Source: Rhizobium phaseoli
Lineage (GTDB): Bacteria > Pseudomonadota > Alphaproteobacteria > Rhizobiales > Rhizobiaceae
Assembly (NCBI RefSeq): GCF_003985125.1
Contig: NZ_ML133572.1
Span: 1-64,000, forward strand
Reading direction: 5' to 3'
DNA length: 64,000 bases
The notes under the pieces are model-generated. The model had not been told where the DNA came from. It saw only the letters and a list, made by a program, of their open reading frames with translations, and searched no databases. Positions within the stretch are counted from its first letter, which is position 1, and every line of letters starts with the position of its first letter. Made by a program: the position numbers and the translations under genes. Of the stretch, positions 7,256-15,135 are shown in pieces.

Positions 7256-8944
7256 ATGCGACGGCAGAAAATGCGATTGGCGCTTGGGACGCGCGTTGAA
7301 TTCTGGGCGACATCAAAGGAAACGAGCTCGGACGAATTCCAATTTCGCATTCTGCAGGATGACCAGCTCTTGTGGGGGGTGAAACGCTTTTCGGAGTTTT
7401 CGGAATTTTACAGCTACCATCATCGTGAAGCGGGCGAGGTGGAATTCGAATGGGATGAAGGCAGAACAGAATTCAGCTGGGCCTATGCTTACGATCCACG
7501 GTTAGTCTCGAAAACAGGAATCACCGTTTTGGAATTCGGGGAACGATTGGTGGAGCGCACCGGACCCGAAATCGACGGCTGGTGCGCGGCCGACCCGCAA
7601 CGGCCGCGCCTGCACTTCTCGCCAGTCAGAGGCTGGATGAATGATCCCAATGGGTTGTGCAAGGTTGGCGATGTCTGGCATCTGTTCTACCAGTTCCACC
7701 CCGGCGGCACGGATTGGGGGCCGATGCATTGGGGGCATGCGACCAGCCTCGACCTGTGTGCGTGGCTTCACATGCCGGTCTTCTTGCGACCGGAACAGAA
7801 CCTCGCCCGCCTCGGTGCGACCGGTGGCGCGTTCTCGGGAAACGCGTTTCGGGATCGGGACGGAAAGATAAAGTTCTATTACACGGAGCGCTTGCCTGCC
7901 TACGATCTCTTTGCAGACTACCGCGAAGTCCAGAAGATCGCCGAACCCGGCCGCGACTTCATCCATGCCGAGCGAATCACGACCGTGCTGGAGGTCCGTC
8001 CTGATGGCGTGAAGCATGATTTCCGAGACCCAAAAGTCTGGTGGGACGAAGCAGCCAACGCCTATCGGATGATCCTTGGTGCATCAATTTATGGCGATCC
8101 GGCGGTGCTGCTATATGGCTCCGATGATGGACTCGAATGGCAATATCTGGGGCTCCTTTACCGCGCGCCCGTCAATTTCCGCGAAGAAGGCGCCCGCGCA
8201 GTGGAATGCCCCGACTTCTTTCGGCTGGAGGACAAGTGGGTTTTGGTTATGGGCTTTGTCGGCCATATCGAACCAGCGACGCGGCGCCACAACCTCCTTT
8301 ACGCCCTGATCGGCGAGTTTGGCGATGATCGCTTTGTGCCCGATACGCCCGAGCTGCAACTGCTGGATTTCGGGACTGACTATTACGCGATGCAGAGTTT
8401 CGAAGCAGAAGGGCGACAGATCGCCTTTGCATGGCTTTTCAACTGGGAATACCGCAAGCCGGCGGGTTCAGCCTATTCCGGCGAAATGTCCTTGCCCCGC
8501 GTTCTAACTCTCAGTGAAGACAAGAAAAAGATTTGCATGCTGCCGGCGATTGAGGTCGACGAGCACTATGTCGCCACACCTCTCGCCTCGGACCAAATCA
8601 GCGGTTACTCACTGCCCGGCGGTCCGATCGAGATCCGACTTTCCGGATCGCTGCAGGACAGCAAGCTTGTCGCGACGGCGGGTGGCGAACTTGCTTTCGA
8701 GGTGGGCGTCGCCGACGGCATCCTTTCGATCCGGCTCGCCCAGGACGATGGCGCGATCCAATATGTGGCAGAGCTTGGCAGCGGGGAGGATCTTCGTCTG
8801 TTTCATGACAGTGGAATCGTCGAGATATTCGCCGATGGCGGAGCAGTTTGTGGAACCCGCCGCGGCTACGTGAACATAGAACCCGATCGATTGAAAATCT
8901 CATCCTCTGCACGAGTTGAGGTATTTGAAAGGCATCCGGAATGA
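7256..8944 (+). CDS. GH32 beta-fructosidase (inulobiose/sucrose/levan-type hydrolase)
   Basis: 562 aa, no signal peptide, so cytoplasmic. About 110 N-terminal residues form an extra domain before the five-bladed propeller. GH32 catalytic motifs are intact: WMNDPNG at 127-133 (nucleophile D130), FRDP around 256-259 (D258, transition-state stabiliser) and ECPD at 317-320 (acid/base E317). A C-terminal beta-sandwich follows. The ATG at 7256 is preceded by GGAGG at 7245-7249; an in-frame start at 7205 lacks one. It would hydrolyse the fructose disaccharide released by the GH91 enzyme to free fructose. The 180 bases between the two genes hold no other gene. Confidence 0.93.
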   Translation: MRRQKMRLALGTRVEFWATSKETSSDEFQFRILQDDQLLWGVKRFSEFSEFYSYHHREAGEVEFEWDEGRTEFSWAYAYDPRLVSKTGITVLEFGERLVERTGPEIDGWCAADPQRPRLHFSPVRGWMNDPNGLCKVGDVWHLFYQFHPGGTDWGPMHWGHATSLDLCAWLHMPVFLRPEQNLARLGATGGAFSGNAFRDRDGKIKFYYTERLPAYDLFADYREVQKIAEPGRDFIHAERITTVLEVRPDGVKHDFRDPKVWWDEAANAYRMILGASIYGDPAVLLYGSDDGLEWQYLGLLYRAPVNFREEGARAVECPDFFRLEDKWVLVMGFVGHIEPATRRHNLLYALIGEFGDDRFVPDTPELQLLDFGTDYYAMQSFEAEGRQIAFAWLFNWEYRKPAGSAYSGEMSLPRVLTLSEDKKKICMLPAIEVDEHYVATPLASDQISGYSLPGGPIEIRLSGSLQDSKLVATAGGELAFEVGVADGILSIRLAQDDGAIQYVAELGSGEDLRLFHDSGIVEIFADGGAVCGTRRGYVNIEPDRLKISSSARVEVFERHPE

Positions 8945-9025
8945 TTCCTTCCTGTGGGCGAAGCAATGGTCGATATGCTTCCTGCGTCAACGGGCGGGTC
9001 CGCTTCGGCGGATAGCGGCATAGCT

Positions 9026-9185
9026 TCCGCCAGATTGCGGGAGCATCGCCTCTTGAAAGCTTGCGATAGCGGGGCCCGATTGTTCGAACTTCAGCCGCGA
9101 ATATAATTGGGATATTGGGCCCGGATCACATCGATGATCAATAAGCCTGCCGGATAGATGTTTTCTGAGCGCCGCCGTGCTCCGT
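9026..9185 (-). pseudogene. Fragment of a GntR-family regulator gene (3' end only)
   Basis: This stretch closely matches 14248-14390, the 3' end and downstream flank of the intact GntR gene. On the minus strand it encodes LRKHLSGRL, then after a one-base frameshift IIDVIRAQYPNYIRG, against LRRHLSGTLSIIDVIRAQYPNYIRG in the intact gene. Similarity fades upstream, so the DNA-binding and most of the ligand domain are absent. It occupies most of the 311-base gap between the GH32 and toxin genes. It is a decayed duplicate or the scar of a recombination event, and no protein is expected. Confidence 0.75.
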
Positions 9186-9255
9186 GTCGAGGAACAAGTC
9201 GGACATTGCGTGCCAGACCGACAGCCTTTTCTCAACCTCGAACATGGTGCCGGCT

Positions 9256-9600
9256 CTAGCTCTCGAGCAACCGCCTCAGCATGTGCCGGATATGGTCCTG
9301 CGCGCCGAAGAAGATGGCCGCAACGACGATCGTCTGGCGGTCCTCCTTCGGCAGGAACCAAATGACGGCCTTGTCCCGCCGCAAAAAACGGATGCCCGGA
9401 TAGATATCGGGTCGAGATGTTCCGATGTGGGGTGTCTCAATCAACCGCTGAACCGACGAGCGCAACTCGCGAATTCGCCCGGCCGCCCGCTCCAGGGCTT
9501 CATCCGCATCATCGCCGAGATCGCTGTAAGCGGCGAAGAGGTGATCGAAAATGAGTTCAAAATCCCGCTCCGCTTCGCGGGAGTATTCAAGTCTCCACAC
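9256..9600 (-). CDS. parE: ParE/RelE-family toxin
   Basis: 114 aa small basic protein of the ParE/RelE superfamily: N-terminal YSREAERDFELIFDHL, central GTSRPDIYPGIRFLRRDKAVIWF, C-terminal VVAAIFFGAQDH. Family members inhibit DNA gyrase (ParE) or cleave mRNA (RelE); the pairing with a ParD-like antitoxin favours ParE. The start codon is GTG at 9600, overlapping the end of the antitoxin gene by 14 bases, which is the usual coupled arrangement with antitoxin first. Confidence 0.88.
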   Translation of the reverse strand: MWRLEYSREAERDFELIFDHLFAAYSDLGDDADEALERAAGRIRELRSSVQRLIETPHIGTSRPDIYPGIRFLRRDKAVIWFLPKEDRQTIVVAAIFFGAQDHIRHMLRRLLES

Positions 9601-9862
9601 GAAGAGCTCGCCGTTTCCGCTCGATCATCTCGTCGACCGCGTCCGCCATGGCTTCATCCGATAGCGCCGGGCCATTCAACCGCCGTTGGATCAGTTCCCG
9701 CAAAGCTTCCGTCTCTGCGGCCTCGGCCTCCGTCTTTTGCCTGAGAAGCTCCAAGCCTTGCTGTAGAACCGAACTCAAGCTCGAATACCGCCCATTCTCG
9801 ACAAGCGATCGCGCAAAGGCATCCTGTTGCTCGGTCAACGAGATCGATGATTTTACGCTCAT
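9587..9862 (-). CDS. parD: ParD-family antitoxin (ribbon-helix-helix)
   Basis: 91 aa. The N-terminus MSVKSSISLTEQQDAFARSLVENGRYSSLSSVLQQGL is typical of ParD RHH proteins, followed by an acidic C-terminal helix that should wrap around the toxin. The ATG at 9862 has GGAG at 9869-9872, six bases upstream; the longer frame to 9904 is not needed. It would neutralise the downstream ParE and repress the shared promoter. Confidence 0.88.
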   Translation of the reverse strand: MSVKSSISLTEQQDAFARSLVENGRYSSLSSVLQQGLELLRQKTEAEAAETEALRELIQRRLNGPALSDEAMADAVDEMIERKRRALRVET

Positions 9863-9934
9863 GATGATCTCCTTCACGTCAAGAAGATTGCTACCCAGTC
9901 GCATATGTCAAGCTGCATTTGATCTGCGGGTCGG

Positions 9935-11962
9935 CTATGCCACCCAAACCTTCGCCATTTCGCGTGTCCCAACGGCTCCGATCGCCATGCCGGCGCGCCG
10001 CCCTTCATAAAACGCGTAGGGCGCCTGCCTTGGCGCCACGCCGTCTCCGATCTCGGTGAAGGGAATGCCGAGCTCGGCCAGTTCCAAAGCGAGCCAGTTG
10101 GCTGCGGCATTGGTCGTGGAGAAGACGAGGCTGTCGGCTTCGATCGCCTCCCGCTTCCCGGTCAGATGGGAAACAAGGATGGCGGCGTTGCCCTGCCAGC
10201 TCTCTATGCTGGTTTCCGTTCGGAACTGAACACCGAGCATGCTGAGCGTCCGGCGCAGTGGAACGTCGGCGGATGTGCGCTGCAGTTCCTTTCCGATGAG
10301 CGCGTCCGGCGTGACGATCACGACTTCGTGCCCCTGTTCCGCAAGCTTCCAGGCGGTGCCGCAGCCTTTCCAGCCGCCGGTTTCGTCTATGACGACGACA
10401 CGTTTGCCGAGCCTTGCCTGACGGGCCATGACGCTTTCGGCAGAGAAGACGTTTCCCTTTTCGATCCCGTCGAGTGACGGGCGATCGGGCATGGCCTTCT
10501 GAAAGCCGGAATCCTGCGGCAGCGATCCGGTCGCCAGGATCACCACGTCGGCACCGATATCGGCGACGTCGCTTCCCTCGATATAGCTGTTGAAGCGGAC
10601 CTCGACGCCGAGTTTTTCGAAGCGGGTTTCGTACCAGCGAATGAGGTCCAGTATCTGCGCCCGCCGCGGCTGCTCGCCAGCCAGGCGGAATGCGCCGCCG
10701 AGCCGGTCCGAGGCTTCCGCAAGGATAACCCGATGGCCTCTTTCGGCCGCCACGCGCGCCGCTTCCAATCCGGCCGGCCCTCCGCCGACGACCAGCACGG
10801 ATTGCGGATTTTCGACAGGTTCAAACCGGTCGCCTCCCCATTCGGCCTCGCGCCCGACGGAAGGGTTGATCAGGCAGCTGATCCAATAGTCGCGCGACCG
10901 CCGGCCCCAGCACATCTGGTTGCAGGACAGGCAGCCGCGAATATCCTCGGGCGTTCCCAGGCGCGCCTTGTTGGCAAGGTGGGGGTCGGCGATCTGGCCG
11001 CGGACGATGGACACCAGATCGGCCGCCCCCTCTCCGAGCGTGATTTCCGCGTTTTCAGGTGTTCGAATATGGCTTTCCGCTGTGACCAGCGCATGGCTCA
11101 CGACCTGTTTCAGGCGCGCTGACAGCTCGACACCCAATCGCTCCGGATAGAGAAAGGTCGGCATCAGGCTGCCATAATCGAAATATCCGCCCGAGCCGCA
11201 GGTCACGTAGTCGATCAGCCTCTCTTCATCCAAGCCGGCAACGATCTCCGTCAACTGGTCGCGATTCAATGCGGTCGGGCAGCCGGGCTCGTCGCTGACG
11301 GTCAGGCCGATGATGAAATCAGGACCGCAGGCCTGCCGGATACGCTGGAGGATTTCCCTGGAGAATCTGGTTCTGTTCTCGAGCCTGCCGCCCCAGCGAT
11401 CCTCGCGGCGGTTATAGAACGGCGTCCAGAACTGATCGAGCAGACCGCCATAGGCGGCCCAGACCTCGACGCCGTCGAAACCGGCAGCGCGACAGCGCAA
11501 CGCCGCCTTGACGAAAGCGTCGATGGTTTCCTCGATCTCACCCTCCGTCATTGCATGCGAGCCGTCGCTGTCGTGATAGCTTGGTCCTCCCGACGGCGAC
11601 CAATGGGCATGAAAGGAAAGGTCGGAATCGCCGTGGCTGCCGACATGATAAAGCTGCTGGACGACGACAGCGCCATGCCGCTTCACATTTTCGGTCAACT
11701 TCCGGAATGCCGGGATGACGGAATCGTCCGATGTCCGAAAATTGCCGCGCGTCAGCACGGTCGCGGGGTGCACAGGCATCGGCTCGACGACGATCATCGC
11801 CGCCCCGCCGATCGCCCGCTCGACGTAATAGGCGATCGTCTGATCGCCTGGCAGTCCGTTCACCGACATGTTTGCCGTGTGGGCGCCGAATACGATCCTG
11901 TTGCGCAGCCTGTGGCCCGCGAGCGGGATCTCGGAGAAGGTCTTTGGAAAGGAGGTCGTCAT
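9935..11962 (-). CDS. FMN/FAD/4Fe-4S oxidoreductase of the 2,4-dienoyl-CoA reductase/OYE class; candidate N-demethylase
   Basis: 675 aa. An Old Yellow Enzyme TIM barrel (about 1-340) is followed by a 4Fe-4S cluster motif with C344, C347, C351 and C363 and a C-terminal FAD/NAD domain with GGGPAGLEAA. The same architecture occurs in 2,4-dienoyl-CoA reductase, trimethylamine dehydrogenase, dimethylglycine demethylase DgcA and N-methylproline (stachydrine pathway) demethylase. Its position directly behind a betaine-type binding protein and near a GlxA/AraC regulator favours demethylation of dimethylglycine or N-methylproline over fatty-acid metabolism (inference). It lies downstream of the binding-protein gene in the same direction, with a hairpin between. 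Confidence 0.85.
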   Translation of the reverse strand: MTTSFPKTFSEIPLAGHRLRNRIVFGAHTANMSVNGLPGDQTIAYYVERAIGGAAMIVVEPMPVHPATVLTRGNFRTSDDSVIPAFRKLTENVKRHGAVVVQQLYHVGSHGDSDLSFHAHWSPSGGPSYHDSDGSHAMTEGEIEETIDAFVKAALRCRAAGFDGVEVWAAYGGLLDQFWTPFYNRREDRWGGRLENRTRFSREILQRIRQACGPDFIIGLTVSDEPGCPTALNRDQLTEIVAGLDEERLIDYVTCGSGGYFDYGSLMPTFLYPERLGVELSARLKQVVSHALVTAESHIRTPENAEITLGEGAADLVSIVRGQIADPHLANKARLGTPEDIRGCLSCNQMCWGRRSRDYWISCLINPSVGREAEWGGDRFEPVENPQSVLVVGGGPAGLEAARVAAERGHRVILAEASDRLGGAFRLAGEQPRRAQILDLIRWYETRFEKLGVEVRFNSYIEGSDVADIGADVVILATGSLPQDSGFQKAMPDRPSLDGIEKGNVFSAESVMARQARLGKRVVVIDETGGWKGCGTAWKLAEQGHEVVIVTPDALIGKELQRTSADVPLRRTLSMLGVQFRTETSIESWQGNAAILVSHLTGKREAIEADSLVFSTTNAAANWLALELAELGIPFTEIGDGVAPRQAPYAFYEGRRAGMAIGAVGTREMAKVWVA

Positions 11963-12000
11963 CTTGAATCCTGGCGGGTTTCACGGTCTGCTGGCGGGAT

Positions 12001-12023
12001 GCGCGGGCCTCGCCGGCCCGCGC
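12001..12023 (-). other. Hairpin between the betaine-binding-protein gene and the flavoenzyme gene
   Basis: GCGCGGGCC (12001-12009) pairs perfectly with GGCCCGCGC (12015-12023) around a TCGCC loop. On the minus (coding) strand no T-run follows, so it is probably an intercistronic stabiliser or attenuator. On the plus strand it is followed by TTTTAT and could stop opposing transcription. Confidence 0.6.
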
Positions 12024-12033
12024 CTTTTATAAT

Positions 12034-13032
12034 TTACAGAGCGGCGGTGATTTTTTCCGCCACGTCGGCGCTCAGCCACGACTTCCAGATCTCCGGATGC
12101 TCTTTGAAAAAGTGGACGGCGCCGTCTTCACCACCCGCCTGGGTATCGGTCATCCAGGACATGACCGAGCTGACGGTCTGATTGTCCCATGATCTCTTGC
12201 GCAGATAGTCCATGACGCCGGCATTTCCGCTTTCTGCCAGTTTCTCTGACACAAGGGTTACGACGTGGTCCTTCGGCCACTCGTTCTTCTTGGGATCGGG
12301 ACAGTCGGAAGCGGTGTTGCAGCGCTTCCACTCGGCCGCATCATGCGGAACGCCGGCTTCCAGGCGGACCATGGAATACTTCCCGAGAAGGGCGGTCGGG
12401 GACCAGTAGTAGCCCATCCATCCTTCCTTATGTTCATAGGCGCGCGCCATGGCGCCGTCGAGGCCGGCCTGGGTTCCGGGATCGACGAGGTCGAAGCCCT
12501 TGGCTTCGCCGCCATAGGCCTTGAAAAGCTGGGCGCTGACGACCGAGCCGCCCGATCCTGTCGGACCGTTGAAGACCGCTCCCTTCGACGTGTTCTCGGG
12601 CGCCGGGAAAAGCTCCGGATGTGCGAAGGCGTCATCGACCGTCTTGATCTCGGGATGGGCGTCGACGATGAATTTCGGTATATACCAGCCCTGGATGCCG
12701 CCATCGGACAAAGCTGGTCCGATATTTACAATTCTGCGCTCGTCGACGCCACGCTTGACGATATCGGGGACAAGGTCGACCCAGGCCTCGCCGGCAATGT
12801 CCGGCTGTCCCTTTTCCACCATCGAGGTGATCGTCGGCACCGTGTCGCCGGGAACGAACTCCACCTGGCAGCCGAAACCATGTTCGAGAATGAACTTATC
12901 GACGTGAGCGAGAAGTTCGCCGCTTTGCCAATTCATATTGGCGACACTGACGGTGCCGCAAGCGGCGCTGGCGTTGGATGCGATGCCGGCGATCAGCGCG
13001 ACCGTCGAGACTGCGAGAAAATTCTTCATCAT
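12034..13032 (-). CDS. Glycine betaine/proline betaine-type substrate-binding protein (OpuAC/ProX family)
   Basis: 332 aa with a Sec signal peptide (MMKNFLAVSTVALIAGIASNASA, mature start ACGTVSVAN). The body is OpuAC-like with NWQSGELLAHVDKFIL, GEAWVDL and GWMGYYWSP, the last containing aromatic residues typical of quaternary-ammonium binding cages. The start at 13032 is used because AAGGGGA lies just upstream and the signal peptide begins there; the frame opens further upstream. No permease or ATPase gene accompanies it, so it must feed a transporter encoded elsewhere. Confidence 0.88.
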   Translation of the reverse strand: MMKNFLAVSTVALIAGIASNASAACGTVSVANMNWQSGELLAHVDKFILEHGFGCQVEFVPGDTVPTITSMVEKGQPDIAGEAWVDLVPDIVKRGVDERRIVNIGPALSDGGIQGWYIPKFIVDAHPEIKTVDDAFAHPELFPAPENTSKGAVFNGPTGSGGSVVSAQLFKAYGGEAKGFDLVDPGTQAGLDGAMARAYEHKEGWMGYYWSPTALLGKYSMVRLEAGVPHDAAEWKRCNTASDCPDPKKNEWPKDHVVTLVSEKLAESGNAGVMDYLRKRSWDNQTVSSVMSWMTDTQAGGEDGAVHFFKEHPEIWKSWLSADVAEKITAAL

Positions 13033-13253
13033 GTTCCCCTTTTGCGCTTTTGACATGTGTGTTTGGTGGGGAGGGCCGGTTTTCCGGGCTTCGGCATGGC
13101 GCCTCCCAACGCCAATCGATGGTATTTGTCTTGGCGGCCGCGGTATTGTACGTTTAGGACAATTTCGATGGCCTGGAGGACCTTCATCTGCAGCGCGATT
13201 ATTCCCGATCAGGGCCAAGCAAGCCGCCGCCTGACATCGCCTCGCCGCTCAGG

Positions 13254-14213
13254 GTGGGGATCGTGGCGACGCCGAACTTCACCCTGATGCCGCTTGCCTG
13301 CTTCACGGATTTTCTCCGGCTGGCGGGCGATGAAGGCGACTTCAGCCGGCGCATCTACTGTGATTGGGAGCTGCTATCGCATAATCTCGATCCGATACGG
13401 TCGAGCTGCGGCCTGGAACTGACGCCGGGCAGCACGTACGGGGATCCGCGCGATTATGACTTCATCGTCGTGCACGGAGGCATTCTCCACGCCGACCACA
13501 GGATCCCGCCGGAACTCTACGCCTTCGTGACCGATGCCGTGCGCCAAGGCGTGCCGGTGGCCGGCAACTGCTCGGGAAGTTTCGTGCTCGCAGAGGCCGG
13601 CCTGCTTGCCGGAAAAAGGTGCGCGGTTCATTTCACGCTGGCGGGACTGTTGCGCCAGACCTTTCCCGACATCACGCCCGTCACCGACCGGCCCGTCGTG
13701 GTTGACGGAAATATCATAACCTGTCCCGGCGGATTGGCTTCGATCAAGCTCGCAATGTATTTGGTGTCGAATGCCTGCGGCGAGTCCCGTGCGGACAAGG
13801 CGTTTCACTATCTTCTCGGCGATCACGGTTTCGACAGGCAGGGGGCGATCGAAGAGCCGGATCTCGGCATGAAGTGCGGGGATCGCCGTGTTGCCAATGC
13901 GATAGGACTGATGCGGCAGAAGATGTACGAGCTCTGTTCGCTTGCCGATATCGCAGCGAGCGTCGGCACGTCGGAACGAGAGCTTTCCCGGCTTTTCCAG
14001 AAGCATCTGCAATCCGCTCCCGGCGAATATTGGCGCCGGATGCGGCTGAAGGCGGCGAAATGGATGGTGCTCAACAGCGACCGGTCTATCGCCCAGATCG
14101 CCTATGAATGCGGATTTACCGATTGCGCCCATCTGGTGAACTGGTTCCGGCGCACCTATCACGTCACGCCGGCAAAGCTCCGCCGGTCGCATCGCGAACT
14201 GGGCGTGCGCTAA
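13254..14213 (+). CDS. GlxA/GbdR-type AraC regulator with GATase1-like sensor domain
   Basis: 319 aa as drawn. The N-terminal DJ-1/PfpI-like domain (VVHGGILHAD, AGNCSGSFVLAEAGLL) carries a nucleophile-elbow-like cysteine, and the C-terminal AraC domain has two HTH units (LADIAASVGTSERELSRLFQKH and IAQIAYECGFTDCAHLVNWFRRTY). This architecture is that of GbdR, CdhR and ArgR regulators of betaine, carnitine and arginine catabolism. The drawn start is GTG at 13254 with no good ribosome site. The frame is open back to 13158, and a CTG at 13188 sits seven bases after GGAGGA (13175-13180), so the true start may be upstream and non-ATG. Divergent from the betaine-binding-protein gene, which it probably controls. 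Confidence 0.85.
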   Translation: MGIVATPNFTLMPLACFTDFLRLAGDEGDFSRRIYCDWELLSHNLDPIRSSCGLELTPGSTYGDPRDYDFIVVHGGILHADHRIPPELYAFVTDAVRQGVPVAGNCSGSFVLAEAGLLAGKRCAVHFTLAGLLRQTFPDITPVTDRPVVVDGNIITCPGGLASIKLAMYLVSNACGESRADKAFHYLLGDHGFDRQGAIEEPDLGMKCGDRRVANAIGLMRQKMYELCSLADIAASVGTSERELSRLFQKHLQSAPGEYWRRMRLKAAKWMVLNSDRSIAQIAYECGFTDCAHLVNWFRRTYHVTPAKLRRSHRELGVR

Positions 14214-14299
14214 CTCATTCCCACGTGGATATCGCGATCCGGGTTTCCGCAAGGTTGCGTGAGCATGGCCTCTTCCGCCAAGCCGCCGTCGTTCGAACT

Positions 14300-14992
14300 T
14301 CAGCCGCGAATATAATTCGGGTATTGGGCCCGGATCACATCGATGATCGACAGCGTGCCGGACAGATGTCTTCTGAGAGCCGCCGTCGCTGCTTCGGGCT
14401 TGCCCGACGCGATGGCGTCGACGATTGCTTCATGGTCGGCGAGGACCGTCTGCATCTTGCCTGGCATCGGGAGGTTGAGGCGCCGCAACCGGTCGAGATG
14501 CACGCTCTGGCGCCTGACATTGGCCCAAAGCTGCAATATGCCCGCCCTCTCGTAGAGCTTCCGGTGAAAATCGCGGTCAATCTCGTCGAAGATGTCATAG
14601 GTTTCTGGAGACCGAACGGCATTCTGCCGTGCCAGAATGTCGCGCAGCTCCGCCGCCGTCTCGCCCGGCGTCTCCTCGGTCAGCCGCCGCACCGCCTCGA
14701 GTTCGATCGACAGTCGCAGGAACTGCGCCTGCCGCGCATGGTCGGTGTCGATCTTGGCGACGACAGTTGCATATTGCGGATAGACTTCGACAAGTCCTTC
14801 TTCCTGAAGCCGCATCAAGGCATCGCGCACAGGCGTCTGGCTCACGCCGAATTCCAGCTGCAGCGAGGCGCGCGACAAGACCGTCCCCGGTGCAAGTTCC
14901 ACCGTCAATATCCTTGCCCGCAATATCTCGTGGATCTGCAGCGCCACCTGCCGTGACCGATCCAACTGGCTTTCCCGAACCATTCCGCTCAT
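14300..14992 (-). CDS. GntR-family regulator (FadR/FCD subgroup)
   Basis: 230 aa. The winged HTH is at about residues 15-85 (ALQIHEILRARILTVELAPGTVLSRASLQLEFGVSQTPVRDALMRLQEEGLVEV, quoted in parts from the sequence), followed by an all-helical FCD ligand domain with metal-type residues in DEIDRDFHRKLYE and ADHEAIVDAI. FCD regulators usually sense sugar acids or other carboxylates. It is divergent from an ABC importer/IlvD/RraA operon, with a long palindrome between, so it likely represses that operon. Its 3' end has a degenerate copy near 9.1 kb. Confidence 0.9.
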   Translation of the reverse strand: MSGMVRESQLDRSRQVALQIHEILRARILTVELAPGTVLSRASLQLEFGVSQTPVRDALMRLQEEGLVEVYPQYATVVAKIDTDHARQAQFLRLSIELEAVRRLTEETPGETAAELRDILARQNAVRSPETYDIFDEIDRDFHRKLYERAGILQLWANVRRQSVHLDRLRRLNLPMPGKMQTVLADHEAIVDAIASGKPEAATAALRRHLSGTLSIIDVIRAQYPNYIRG

Positions 14993-15044
14993 GTCCCTGC
15001 CCTTATTCCGCGTCGTGCAAATCGACTAAATCACATTTTTTAGG

Positions 15045-15072
15045 TTGATGCACTGATGCATTAGTGCTTCAA
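15045..15072. promoter_or_regulatory. 28-bp near-perfect palindrome, probable GntR operator
   Basis: The sequence is symmetrical about a central ATGCAT (15056-15061) with arms TTGATGCACTG and TAGTGCTTCAA; 24 of 28 positions match the reverse complement. It lies in the 143-bp divergent region, 53 bases from the GntR start and 64 from the importer start. Internally GCACT/AGTGC half-sites repeat. Binding by the adjacent GntR protein is inference. Confidence 0.7.
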
Positions 15073-15135
15073 TGACGAAATCCGCCTCGGGAAAGGCGGC
15101 AGAGGGCTGATGCCCGCATCCTTTGGGAGGACCAG

